Under the pieces are notes generated by a model, which ran no database searches, had not been told where the DNA came from, and saw only the letters and a list, made by a program, of their open reading frames with translations. Below, in pieces: positions 26,367 through 35,023 of a stretch of DNA of 64,000 nucleotides. How positions within the stretch are numbered: position 1 is the first letter of the stretch; every line of letters starts with the position of its first letter. The DNA comes from an uncultured Clostridia bacterium (lineage in GTDB: Bacteria; Bacillota; Clostridia; Lachnospirales; Lachnospiraceae), in contig CAMIZL010000005.1 in NCBI GenBank assembly GCA_946403295.1, positions 1 through 64,000 of the forward strand, read 5' to 3'. The position numbers and the translations under genes are program-made.

Positions 26367-27305
26367 TTATAATCCTTTTCTTGTTGTTTTCACATCACTG
26401 ACATTTCCGTTGTCGTCATATGTATATGATTTACATTCCAAAAGGTCCTTTTCGTTAAATGAGTTATAGTCGATTCGTTTTTCTTTGATCATCAGACCGT
26501 TTTTATCATAATAGTACCTTTGTGATACAAGCAGATGAGTTGGCTCTCCTTCAAGTGTTCCGTAAACACGCTTCTTTATGGTTCGACCGTCTTGATCATA
26601 TTCGTATGTATATTTAGTGAGTTCTCCATATTCGGAATCTATGAATTCAGTCTTTCTTACCGAATGATCTGTATTATAAAACACTTTGTAGGAGGCGGGT
26701 TGCGGTGATTCTTCGTAAACGTCTCTTCCAAGAGAGTTGAAATGCCACGTCATTTTTTTTAAATAGCCGTCTTTGTTGTATTTATATGAAACAACGATAT
26801 CTGAATACTGTTCAATTATAGTATGTTTTTTTAGCAATCCATATTTGTCATATTCTTTTATCTCACTTCTGTCGTGGTCATCATCCGTTGAATATTTGTT
26901 TGTAGAATTTATAAATTCGTCAGGATCACTGATCACTACATCAAGGGTAGAAACAATTCCATTGGAAGAGGCGCTGATCGTCGTGATGCCGGGAGAAATA
27001 GCAGTAACTAGTCCTGAACCGGAAACAGTTGCTATTTCAGGATTTGAACTGCTCCAAATAAGGTTATTACCGGACGCAAACAGTACAGTGGAAAATATTT
27101 GACGTTTCATTCCCGGAAAAAAGTTTTCTGCTACTACTGATTTGTTTATTGGGGTAGGCCGATCGAAATCATTGTTGCAGTAAAAACTAAGGCTTATGAT
27201 GGGAATATGCTCGTTTGTAGTATCGGCTTTTGCGTCGGCAGGGTTTGATAGCATGGTGGCAAGGACCAGAGTGATACAAAACGAAGCAATTAGTTTTTTA
27301 AACAT
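26367..27305 (-). CDS. secreted protein with Big2 domain and RHS/YD-like repeats
   Basis: The 312-residue product has a signal peptide (hydrophobic core about residues 5-22, cleavage near ADA), a bacterial immunoglobulin-like Big2 domain (WSSSNPEIATVSGSGLVTAI) and a C-terminal half of YD-type repeats (YDKYGLLKK, YKYNKDGYLKK, YEYDQDGRTIKK, YYYDKNGLMIKE, YTYDDNGNVSD). Such YD repeats build beta-cage or beta-solenoid surfaces in RHS-type proteins, but no toxin or core domain follows. Base composition is clearly richer in A+T than the flanking genes, hinting at transfer. ATG 27305 has GGGAGG 10 nt upstream and replaces the track start at 27332. Probably displayed or released; role unknown. Confidence 0.75.
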   Translation of the reverse strand: MFKKLIASFCITLVLATMLSNPADAKADTTNEHIPIISLSFYCNNDFDRPTPINKSVVAENFFPGMKRQIFSTVLFASGNNLIWSSSNPEIATVSGSGLVTAISPGITTISASSNGIVSTLDVVISDPDEFINSTNKYSTDDDHDRSEIKEYDKYGLLKKHTIIEQYSDIVVSYKYNKDGYLKKMTWHFNSLGRDVYEESPQPASYKVFYNTDHSVRKTEFIDSEYGELTKYTYEYDQDGRTIKKRVYGTLEGEPTHLLVSQRYYYDKNGLMIKEKRIDYNSFNEKDLLECKSYTYDDNGNVSDVKTTRKGL

Positions 27306-27367
27306 ATAGTTTATTATCCTCCCGGTCAGCATAGATTATTATTTGAGGGTTGTACATGGCATTTCTC

Positions 27368-28285
27368 TTATTTCAGGAATCCGTTTATGATCATGTTCTC
27401 GGCTTCGGTTTCGGTGAGTCCGAGTGACATGAGCTTCGTGAGCTGCTCGCCGGCGATCTTTCCGATGGCAGCTTCGTGGATGAGCGTTGCGTCAACGTGG
27501 TTGGCGTTGATCTCGGGGATGGCGGCTACCTTGCCGTTGTCCATTATGATGCCGTCGCATTCGGAATGACCGTGACAGCGATTGTTGCCGTTTATGTTGG
27601 AACGGAAGAGCTGTGTCGAGCTGTCACGGGCAACAGACCTGGAGATAAGTCGTGAACTCGAGCCTTCTCCGTTCAGATCAACAGTGAAATCGGTTTCGGC
27701 ATGCTGCCGGCCGTGGGTCATGATCTTTTCTTTGATGACGAGAGTGGCACCGTCTTCGATCGTTGCGACCGATTTACGGATCGTGGAATCGACGCCTTTG
27801 ATCTGGACCGAGTCCATTTCGAGAAGGCTGTCTTTTCTGAGGTTTATCACGGTAGTGGGGTTAAGGACTTTTTCTCCGTTGCCGTCGCCCTCACCGTAAT
27901 GCTTTTCTACATACCTGACTTTTGAACGTTCCCCTACATCGAACGTGTGCACTCCGTCGTGCTGTGAACGCTGGTCGCCGCAGTTGTGGATACCGCAGCC
28001 CGCGATGATCGTTACGTCACAGTCCTTCCCAACATGGAAATCGTTATAAACGACCTCCGTAAGTCCGGTTTCGCTGATGATGACGGGCATGTGCATGCTT
28101 TCGTTCTTTGTGCCGTCCTTTATATATATGTCAATACCGGGTTTGTCAGTTTTCTTCTCAATGATTATGTTTGCCGATGACTTGAGTTCCAGGCTTTGTC
28201 CGTTCGCGCGGAGAGAATATGCTCCGTCGGGGACGGTGTGCAGATCCGCAACTTCCGCGATCAGTCTCTTTTGAATATCGTCCAT
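27368..28285 (-). CDS. SufB/SmsB-like Fe-S cluster scaffold
   Basis: The 305-residue protein is a short SufB/SufD-family beta-helix protein. Characteristic parts are AGCGIHNCGDQRSQHDG, a beta-helical core, and the C-terminal segment ANHVDATLIHEAAIGKI...GLTETEAENMIINGF. At about 300 residues it fits the minimal SmsB type found with SmsC in methanogens and anaerobic bacteria rather than the 450-residue SufB. It would assemble Fe-S clusters as a complex with the ATPase encoded upstream. AAGGAG lies 9 nt before ATG 28285. No sufD, sufS or sufU is nearby. The 200-nt gap to the ATPase gene is filled by repeats of that gene's own 3' end. Confidence 0.85.
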   Translation of the reverse strand: MDDIQKRLIAEVADLHTVPDGAYSLRANGQSLELKSSANIIIEKKTDKPGIDIYIKDGTKNESMHMPVIISETGLTEVVYNDFHVGKDCDVTIIAGCGIHNCGDQRSQHDGVHTFDVGERSKVRYVEKHYGEGDGNGEKVLNPTTVINLRKDSLLEMDSVQIKGVDSTIRKSVATIEDGATLVIKEKIMTHGRQHAETDFTVDLNGEGSSSRLISRSVARDSSTQLFRSNINGNNRCHGHSECDGIIMDNGKVAAIPEINANHVDATLIHEAAIGKIAGEQLTKLMSLGLTETEAENMIINGFLK

Positions 28286-28368
28286 ATGGTTTATAACTCC
28301 TTAAAATTTTTCAAGTGCCGTTTGATGCTACGGCTCACTGTTTTTTACGTAATTGTCCGGGTCAGATA

Positions 28369-28512
28369 ACGGATCACTTTGCTTCGGCCGTATATGCGTA
28401 CAACTTACGGATCACTTTGCTTCGGCCGTATATGCGTACAACTCACGGATCACTTTGTTTCGTCCGTATCTGCGTACAACTTACGGATCACTTTGCTTCG
28501 GCCGTAAATCTG
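28369..28512 (-). repeat. 38-bp tandem repeat of the sufC 3' end
   Basis: Copies start at 28369, 28407, 28445 and 28483. On the minus strand the first copy overlaps the last six codons and stop of the SmsC/SufC gene (encoding FTAEAK-stop); three more copies follow in the intergenic gap. ACGG...CCGT arms in each copy could form a short hairpin. There are no unique spacers, so this is not CRISPR. Confidence 0.93.
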
Positions 28513-29213
28513 CATCCGGGCGTCAGTCCGTCGTATTCGGGCAGTATCTCTTCGCGGGTTCCCTGGCCTTTCATCTCGCCGTCCGCGATGAGAATGAGTT
28601 CGTCGGCAATGTTTATGATCCTTTCCTGATGAGAGATGATAAGGATCATGCCGTGAATGTCGTCGTGAAGTTTTTCAAATTCTTTGATGAGATTGTTAAA
28701 ACTCCAAAGATCGATGCCGGCTTCGGGCTCGTCAAAGAGAGTGATCTTTGTTTTGCGGGCAAGCGTCATCGCGATCTCGATACGTTTAAGCTCACCGCCC
28801 GAAAGAGAAGCATTGATCTCGCGGTCGATATAATCGCGTGCGCAAAGACCTACACGTGAAAGATATTCGCACGCCTCATCGAGAGAAACATTGTTTCCCG
28901 CCGCAAGGGAAATAAGATCCTTTACGGTTATGCCTTTGAATCTCACGGGCTGCTGGAAGGCAAAACTGATACCGGCTTTTGCTCTTTCGGATATGGAAAG
29001 GCCGGTAATATCCCGGCCGTCAAGTAAGATACTTCCTTCAGTTGGTGTAATTATCCCGGCTATTATCTTGGCAAGCGTTGATTTTCCGCCGCCGTTGGGA
29101 CCCGTTACAACATAGAATCTGTCATCTGACAATTTGAGGGAGATGTTTTTGAGGATCTCCTTCGAACCGTCGCTATCCTCGACAGTGTAGGATATATTCT
29201 TTAATTCAATCAT
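28488..29213 (-). CDS. sufC: SufC/SmsC-type Fe-S assembly ATPase
   Basis: This 241-residue ABC-type ATPase drives Fe-S cluster assembly by a SufB-like partner. It has Walker A GPNGGGKST (residues 38-46), a Q-loop (FAFQQP), the ABC signature LSGGELKR (137-144), and the Walker B plus SufC-specific ITLFDEPEAGIDLWSF. No membrane partner is encoded, as expected for SufC. It is followed by the SmsB-like gene, giving the two-component minimal layout. A REC-Hpt gene ends 37 nt upstream on the same strand. The last six codons and stop lie within the 38-bp tandem repeat, so the exact C-terminus could vary between strains. The symbol sufC is used for the family; smsC would be the precise subtype. Confidence 0.92.
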   Translation of the reverse strand: MIELKNISYTVEDSDGSKEILKNISLKLSDDRFYVVTGPNGGGKSTLAKIIAGIITPTEGSILLDGRDITGLSISERAKAGISFAFQQPVRFKGITVKDLISLAAGNNVSLDEACEYLSRVGLCARDYIDREINASLSGGELKRIEIAMTLARKTKITLFDEPEAGIDLWSFNNLIKEFEKLHDDIHGMILIISHQERIINIADELILIADGEMKGQGTREEILPEYDGLTPGCRFTAEAK

Positions 29214-29250
29214 TAAAGCTCCGATCCGAGCCGTAAAAACGACCCATTAA

Positions 29251-30306
29251 TTATTTTTTGATGTGATCGCCTATCTCGGCAAGCCATTCTTTGGCCAAAG
29301 CCGTATCACCGTTATCGAGGGCTTCTCTGGCGTGTGCGACATATCTGATGAGCTTGTCGCGGTCAACCTGCTTGTTACGGGATCCGGCCGCTGAAGTACC
29401 CTGATCCTTTGCAAGAGAAGAAAGAACGCCTGTTTCCTCGGGGGGCTGCTTGCGTCCGGCAAATGTCAGGAACGCGTCGGCTGATTCGCATAACTCGTCA
29501 AGCTGCTTGTACATTACCGCAATACCGGCCACGAGTGCGCTCAGTCTTTCTTCATATTCGGAAGGAGAGATCTCTCTTGCGGCAAGTATCTTACCGAGCT
29601 CGTTGAGATGACTTGCGTCTTCGGAAAGCGTATATGCACCGATCATGGAAGCCTCTCCCTTGATCCTGTGAACTTCGACGCAGAATGTTTCATAGTCCTC
29701 GCCGGCGAGGGCCTCGTCTATACGTGCATGCTTGTTTGAAACGTCCTCGGTAAAGATCATGAGCGTTTCAAGGAAACCGTCAAGGTCAACCCTGAGCATG
29801 TCTTTGAGAGTTTCGTCCGAAATGCCGCAGATTCGCGGAAGAACAGTATCGAAACGTTCGTTGCCGTCTGAATAACGTGATGAAAAATTACGTGAAGAAA
29901 TGTGCTTGCGCAGCGTCGTACCGCACCATTTGTCAATGATCGCGCAAACGTCGTCAAGCTTAAAAGGCTTTAAAAGAACGTCGTTTATGCCGTTGTCGAT
30001 CATACGTCTTTGCATAACAGAGTCATCCTCGGCCGTAAGCGCGATAACGGGAAGTCTTTCATAATAGTCACTTGAAGAGTGGATCCCGCCCTTCATCGAA
30101 CGAATAAGACGTGTGGCTTCGATACCGTTTATATCCGGCATAAGATAATCCATGAATACAAGATCGTAATCATGGTCTTTAACAGAACGCAGACCCTCAC
30201 GGACATCCGAAAAAGTGTCTGTGTGGCAGTCTATTTTTTTGAGCATAAGCTCAGTGAGCTTTAAGTTAAGCTCGCTGTCGTCTATAATCAAAAGCTGTAA
30301 CGGCAT
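29251..30306 (-). CDS. receiver-Hpt phosphorelay protein
   Basis: The 351-residue cytoplasmic protein has a receiver domain (residues 1-128) with the acidic pair at 9-10, phospho-acceptor Asp53 (LVFMDYLMPDINGIEA) and the conserved K in LLKPF. An Hpt four-helix domain follows, with His213 (VEVHRIKGEASMIG). The tail (about residues 285-351) is helical and has no DNA-binding or enzymatic output. It can therefore pass phosphate from a hybrid kinase onward or act as a sink. ATG 30306 is preferred to upstream starts because GAGG is 8 nt before it and the receiver begins at once. It is the first gene of a probable operon with sufC and the SmsB gene, driven by a TTGACA promoter. Confidence 0.88.
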   Translation of the reverse strand: MPLQLLIIDDSELNLKLTELMLKKIDCHTDTFSDVREGLRSVKDHDYDLVFMDYLMPDINGIEATRLIRSMKGGIHSSSDYYERLPVIALTAEDDSVMQRRMIDNGINDVLLKPFKLDDVCAIIDKWCGTTLRKHISSRNFSSRYSDGNERFDTVLPRICGISDETLKDMLRVDLDGFLETLMIFTEDVSNKHARIDEALAGEDYETFCVEVHRIKGEASMIGAYTLSEDASHLNELGKILAAREISPSEYEERLSALVAGIAVMYKQLDELCESADAFLTFAGRKQPPEETGVLSSLAKDQGTSAAGSRNKQVDRDKLIRYVAHAREALDNGDTALAKEWLAEIGDHIKK

Positions 30307-30422
30307 ATCAAAACCTCGCATCTCGCATCCCCATGGCAGGGAGATGCGTATTTTACGGCTCATGTAAATGTTGCGTATAATAATGTCGCAGATATCGGAA
30401 CAACCCCGTTTGCTGCGTTGCT

Positions 30423-30452
30423 ATAATAGCATACGCAAACGCTTTATGTCAA
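30423..30452 (-). promoter_or_regulatory. promoter for the REC-Hpt-Suf operon
   Basis: On the minus strand a perfect TTGACA (30447-30452) and TATTAT (30423-30428) are 18 nt apart. The leader to the REC-Hpt start would be about 110 nt and shows nothing recognisable. Confidence 0.75.
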
Positions 30453-30498
30453 TCTGCGAGCCGATTTGAGCGGTTTTTTGGGAGACGGGAGACCCGAC

Positions 30499-30528
30499 TT
30501 TACTATATGAGCGCCGATATGGTATAAT
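30499..30528 (+). promoter_or_regulatory. promoter for cvpA-GH3-tmcAL
   Basis: TTTACT (30499-30504) and TATAAT with an upstream TGG (30523-30528) are 18 nt apart, 75 nt before the CvpA gene. Confidence 0.75.
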
Positions 30529-30603
30529 TCACATCGAAGTGTACCCGCGCGGAGCGTCAAAAACACCCCGGATAAGCGGATATATGTAACAAGAGGGGAT
30601 AAC

Positions 30604-31290
30604 ATGAACACTACATTTTTAATAATCCTGATAGGGTTGATACTGATGGGGCTCTGGGGGTGGTTCTCCGGTTTTATAAAGATGGTATGTGTACTTTGCT
30701 CATCGATCATATGCCTGGTACTTACACTGTTTTTGACACCTATTACGACCGATATCCTCACAAGATCGGATAAGGTTTACAATTTCTTTTATGAAAAAGT
30801 GGCCTCGAACATTGAGATACCTGCCGCAGATTTACAAAACTCGCTGGCAACGCTTGATATGGCCGATTTTCCCGAGGAATTGCTCGGAAATACGGTAGTC
30901 GACGGACTTCGTGAACTGGTAGGCGAGATGGATGCTTCGACGATCGACCCCGGCGAATTTATCAGGGATAAAGTAACGCTTATGATCATCAAGGTGGTGG
31001 CATTCATCGTTACTTATATCATCGTATCGATCCTTGTGGGACTGATGATCAAGATATTTAACGTTCTTTCGAAGCTGCCCGTTATCAATGTCGCCAACAA
31101 GGCTCTCGGCGTCGTGAGCGGTGTTGCGCTCTGTCTGCTCCTTGTCCTTGTATTTATGGCAGTGGTTGATTATGTGACACCTTCTTTGTGTGAGGGCCCG
31201 ATAGAGGACATAAACTCCAATGCGATACTCAAATGGATGTCTGAGCACAATTTCATTTCGCCGATCATAAACAATTTTCTTAAGGATTAA
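30604..31290 (+). CDS. CvpA family membrane protein
   Basis: This 228-residue protein has about four membrane segments (near residues 5-22, 28-48, 125-150 and 172-195) and fits the CvpA/colicin V production family. Members are linked to envelope homeostasis, and in E. coli to colicin V export and bile tolerance. A loop of about 70 residues between the second and third segments is acidic. AAGAGGGG stands 6 nt before the ATG. It heads a cluster with GH3 (40 nt on) and tmcAL. No functional link with the sugar hydrolase is evident. Confidence 0.8.
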   Translation: MNTTFLIILIGLILMGLWGWFSGFIKMVCVLCSSIICLVLTLFLTPITTDILTRSDKVYNFFYEKVASNIEIPAADLQNSLATLDMADFPEELLGNTVVDGLRELVGEMDASTIDPGEFIRDKVTLMIIKVVAFIVTYIIVSILVGLMIKIFNVLSKLPVINVANKALGVVSGVALCLLLVLVFMAVVDYVTPSLCEGPIEDINSNAILKWMSEHNFISPIINNFLKD

Positions 31291-31330
31291 GGCATAAAAT
31301 GCAAAAGCACTGAACGAGAGGAGAATGCAG

Positions 31331-33802
31331 ATGACTCTAAAGGAACTCATCGGACAGATGACCGTTGCCGAAAAGGCGGCATTTACAGAAGGCGCCAATG
31401 CATGGGAAACTCCCGCGCTTGAACGTCTTGGGATTCCTTCCGTAAGAGTGGCCGACGGCCCTCACGGAGTAAGAAAGCAGAATGATACCGAAGATACCAC
31501 TCCCGAAGCGGCAGGAACGGTAACATCAGTTTGTTTTCCTTCGGCATCGGCACTTGCGGCATCCTTTAACCGCGGCGTATTTGCGACACTCGGAGAGACG
31601 CTCGCAAAGGAGTGTCTTGCGCTTGATGTCGATATGATCCTTGGACCCGCGATCAATATAAAACGTTCTCCTCTTTGCGGACGTAATTTTGAATATGTGA
31701 GTGAAGATTCCTATCTTACGGGAGAACTCGCAAGCGCCTATGTAAAGGGCGTTCAGCGCCACAATGTGGGCGTGAGCGTAAAGCATTTCGCGGCAAACAA
31801 CCAGGAAAAAAGAAGGATGACCATAAGCGCGGTCATTGACGAGAGAACATTGCGCGAGATCTACTTAAGCGCATTTGAAGCCGTCGTTAAACAGGCACAA
31901 CCCGATTCGCTCATGTGCTCTTATAACGGGATCAACGGCGTGTTCAGCAGCCAGAACAAAAAGCTCCTTAAGGATATCCTCAGGGATGAGTGGGGCTTTA
32001 AAGGCTTTGTGATGTCTGACTGGGGTGCCGTTCATGACAGACCTCTCGGAGTAGCGAGCGGCCTTGATCTTGGCATGCCCGGAAGCGGCGGTGTGGATGC
32101 AAAAGCTGTAGAAGAGGCCGTTATTAACGGAACTCTTGATGAAAGCCTTCTTGACGAGGCCGTTGCGAACATTCTCAAAAAGGTAGACAAATACAAGGGA
32201 ATACCGCTTCTGCATGAGGGAGAGGCGTCGGCGGAAGAAAACAAAACCGAAGAGCAAAAAATTAAGCCACAATTTAATAGATCGGAAGACCATAAAATGG
32301 CACGCAGGATCGCCGGTGAATGCATGGTCCTTTTGAAGAATGAAGGCCTCCTTCCTTTAAGCACTTCCGAGAAGATAGTGTTTATCGGGGAATATGCGAA
32401 AAAGCCCAGATTCCAGGGTGCGGGCAGCTCTCATATCGAGGCGTTCAGAGTAAGCTCACCCCTTACCGCGGCGAGACATTTTGCCGATGTGAGATATAAG
32501 AAGGGATTTGGTGTTGATGACGAAAAGCTTAACGAAAAGCTTGCCGACGAAGCCGTTTTCGCGGCCAGACAGGCATCTGTGGCTGTTGTTTTTGCCGGCC
32601 TTCCCGATGAGTACGAGAGCGAAGGATTCGACAGAGACGGACTTTCTCTTCCCGAGGCTCAGAACGAATTGATCGCAAGGATCTGCAAGGTACAGCCCAA
32701 TACCGTGGTCTGCCTGCAAAACGGATCGCCCGTTACCATGCCGTGGATCAATGATGTCAATGCGGTCCTTGAATGTTATCTTGCAGGCGAGGCCGGAGGA
32801 GAGGCGTGCGCAAAGATACTCTTCGGAAAGACCAATCCGAGCGGAAAGCTTGCCGAGACATTCCCTCTTAAGCTTTCCGATACTCCTTGCCGTGAGAACT
32901 TCCCCGGAAAAGCAAAGACAGTTGAATACCGTGAGGCCATATATATCGGTTACAGGTATTATGACAAGGTATCGATGAACGTATTGTTCCCCTTCGGACA
33001 CGGGCTTTCTTATACAACTTTCTCCTACAGCGATCTGAAGATAAACAATAAGATAGATGAGGTAGAAGTTAATTTTAGAATTAAGAATTCAGGAAAAGTG
33101 GCCGGAGCCGAAGTTGCCCAGCTCTACGTCGGTAAGCCCGTAGGACAGGTACATCGCGCCGTAAGGGAATTGAAAGGATTTGAAAAGATATATCTTGAGC
33201 CGGGTGAAGAACGTGAGATAACCATGGTACTTGATAAGAGGGCTTTCTCATATTACAGTGCCGGTGAGGCCGACTGGAATATCGAGCCCGGAAGCTATCA
33301 TATCAGCGTCGGTTCGTCGAGCCGCGACTTAAGGCTCAGAGGAGTTGTTACCCTCGATACGAACGGCGGAGGAGTAAAGATACATAAGGCTGACGAACTT
33401 CCCACATATTTCTTCGGAGATCCCGCAGTCGTAAGCGATGAGGAGTTCTCGACGCTTCTTTGCGCTCCGATACCCGAATCCGAATATGCTCCCGGCGAGA
33501 AATTCACTCTTTATAATTCTCTCGAGGATGTAAAGAATACAAAGTTCGGTAAGGTCTTCTACAAGATAGCCAAGCTTGCATGTAAGGGGCATACACTACT
33601 CGGAAGCAAAAAGATGTATGAGACAAACGTTCTCGAAACCCAGATGCGCAACTACTTCACGTGGTCGGGCGGAATGGTAACACCCGAGAGCGCGCAGGCG
33701 CTTCTCGGCCTATTTAATAACGAGGACGTGGAAAAGAATCTCAAGATAGTTGCTGCGGCGGGAATTGACCTTGTAAAAGGAAGGTTTATAAAGAAAAAAT
33801 GA
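31331..33802 (+). CDS. GH3 beta-glucosidase
   Basis: The 823-residue protein is a family 3 glycoside hydrolase that should release glucose or xylose from beta-linked oligosaccharides. The N-terminal (beta/alpha)8 domain contains KHFAANNQE and the nucleophile in VMSDWGA (Asp230). The alpha/beta sandwich follows, with a QNGSPVTMPW region, then the fibronectin III-like domain (FGHGLSYTTFSY...GEEREITMVLDKRAFSYY). An extra C-terminal part of about 130 residues (from ADELPTYFF) is also present in other clostridial GH3 enzymes as I recall them. No signal peptide, so it is cytoplasmic. ATG 31331 fits AGAGGAG at 7 nt; the ATG at 31325 would be only 1 nt away. It overlaps tmcAL by 4 nt. Confidence 0.93.
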   Translation: MTLKELIGQMTVAEKAAFTEGANAWETPALERLGIPSVRVADGPHGVRKQNDTEDTTPEAAGTVTSVCFPSASALAASFNRGVFATLGETLAKECLALDVDMILGPAINIKRSPLCGRNFEYVSEDSYLTGELASAYVKGVQRHNVGVSVKHFAANNQEKRRMTISAVIDERTLREIYLSAFEAVVKQAQPDSLMCSYNGINGVFSSQNKKLLKDILRDEWGFKGFVMSDWGAVHDRPLGVASGLDLGMPGSGGVDAKAVEEAVINGTLDESLLDEAVANILKKVDKYKGIPLLHEGEASAEENKTEEQKIKPQFNRSEDHKMARRIAGECMVLLKNEGLLPLSTSEKIVFIGEYAKKPRFQGAGSSHIEAFRVSSPLTAARHFADVRYKKGFGVDDEKLNEKLADEAVFAARQASVAVVFAGLPDEYESEGFDRDGLSLPEAQNELIARICKVQPNTVVCLQNGSPVTMPWINDVNAVLECYLAGEAGGEACAKILFGKTNPSGKLAETFPLKLSDTPCRENFPGKAKTVEYREAIYIGYRYYDKVSMNVLFPFGHGLSYTTFSYSDLKINNKIDEVEVNFRIKNSGKVAGAEVAQLYVGKPVGQVHRAVRELKGFEKIYLEPGEEREITMVLDKRAFSYYSAGEADWNIEPGSYHISVGSSSRDLRLRGVVTLDTNGGGVKIHKADELPTYFFGDPAVVSDEEFSTLLCAPIPESEYAPGEKFTLYNSLEDVKNTKFGKVFYKIAKLACKGHTLLGSKKMYETNVLETQMRNYFTWSGGMVTPESAQALLGLFNNEDVEKNLKIVAAAGIDLVKGRFIKKK

Positions 33803-34941
33803 GAGCAGTCGGAATCATAGCCGAATTTGATCCGTTCCACGACGGACACGCCTTTCTTATCCGTGAGGCCAAAAAGCTCACGGGAGCCGAATATGTCGTG
33901 GTCGCCATGAGCGGGGATTTTGTTGAACGCGGAGAACCCGCGGTCTTTGATAAATTCGAGCGTGCCCGTGCGGCGGTGCTCGGAGGCGCCGATGCTGTTT
34001 TTGAGCTTCCGACGGTCTATGCGACTTCGGGTGCAAAAATTTTTTCCGAAGCGGGTGTGAGGCTCCTTTGTGCCACGGGGTGCACGGACACGGTCTGCTT
34101 CGGAAGCGAATGCGGTGATATAGATATCCTTTCACGTGCGTCGGAGCTTCTCGATAACGAGAGTGAAGAATTTAAGAATGCTCTTTCAAAGTATCAAAAA
34201 GCGGGTGATTCTTATCCGAAGGCCAGAGAAAAAGCACTTATCGAGCTCGGTGTTTCGGGGGAACTCGTCAGGGCTGCGCGGGAACCCAACAACATACTTG
34301 GAATACATTACATCAGCGCGATACAAAGCTTTTGCGGTGACATGAAAGCCGTCACGGTCAAAAGGACGGACGAGGGATATCATGAAAGTGCGTCACAGAT
34401 AAGAGATGAAATATTTAATCACGGATTAACAAAATACGGAAGCTGTCCGATCCGCGCCGATGATTTCTCACAGATACTTTTTGCACGATTGATGTCGATG
34501 ACGGCCGGAGAGCTTACAGAGATCGCCGATGTCAACGATACGCTCGCAAGGTCTGTTATGAAACACAGAGAGAAGAGTATGACCTTCAGTGAGCTGGTCT
34601 CAAAAGTTAAATCTAAAAATAATTTATATACATCGGTCAGCAGGGCGCTTCTTCATGTCGTTCTCGACATGAAAGAGAAGATACGTCCCGCGGCGGGCGA
34701 GATAAGGATACCGTATTTGAGGCTTCTCGCTTTTAACGAAAAGTCTTCCGGGCTTTTAAGGTATATCAGCGACAATTCAAAATGCCCGCTGATCACTAAG
34801 CCCGCGGATGCACCGTGCAGGGATGACGAGATATTCAGACTTGACATTAGGGCTGCGGCACTATACGGGGGAGCGGTTCTCGCAGGATACGGCGTAAAAC
34901 TCCCCGAGGACATGACAAGGGGACCTGTTATCTGTCGGTGA
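33799..34941 (+). CDS. tmcAL: tRNA(Met) cytidine acetate ligase
   Basis: The 380-residue protein matches the YlbM/TmcAL family. In Bacillus subtilis the enzyme uses acetate and ATP to acetylate the wobble cytidine of elongator tRNA-Met. The N-terminal nucleotidyltransferase fold has GIIAEFDPFHDGH (the HxGH-type site), MSGDFVERGEPAVFDKFERA and a C-rich loop CFGSECGD. The RNA-binding C-terminal half has REPNNILGIHYISAI. The start overlaps the GH3 stop as ATGA, so translation is coupled. The gene uses acetate, as does ackA 2 kb downstream, but no regulatory tie is visible. Confidence 0.92.
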   Translation: MRAVGIIAEFDPFHDGHAFLIREAKKLTGAEYVVVAMSGDFVERGEPAVFDKFERARAAVLGGADAVFELPTVYATSGAKIFSEAGVRLLCATGCTDTVCFGSECGDIDILSRASELLDNESEEFKNALSKYQKAGDSYPKAREKALIELGVSGELVRAAREPNNILGIHYISAIQSFCGDMKAVTVKRTDEGYHESASQIRDEIFNHGLTKYGSCPIRADDFSQILFARLMSMTAGELTEIADVNDTLARSVMKHREKSMTFSELVSKVKSKNNLYTSVSRALLHVVLDMKEKIRPAAGEIRIPYLRLLAFNEKSSGLLRYISDNSKCPLITKPADAPCRDDEIFRLDIRAAALYGGAVLAGYGVKLPEDMTRGPVICR

Positions 34942-34948
34942 TCGTTTC

Positions 34949-34975
34949 ATGTGCACCCCCGGGGGGAGGGCACAT
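34949..34975 (+). terminator. GC-rich hairpin after tmcAL
   Basis: ATGTGC (34949-34954) pairs with GCACAT (34970-34975) around a C5/G6 core. The stem is strong but no T-run follows directly. Confidence 0.35.
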
Positions 34976-35023
34976 ACCGGCATTGAGTTTTAAATATCTG
35001 ATTTGATCACGGGGGTTGTAAGG

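Noticed and set aside
28369-28512. Possible CRISPR array
   Set aside because: The 38-bp units are contiguous with no unique spacers, the first copy is part of the sufC coding end, and no cas genes are present.
28326-30356. Recurrent TTACGGCTC-like strings (near 28329, 29232 and 30354, and in the 18.1 kb array)
   Set aside because: The motif is too short; positions relative to genes differ, so chance cannot be excluded.
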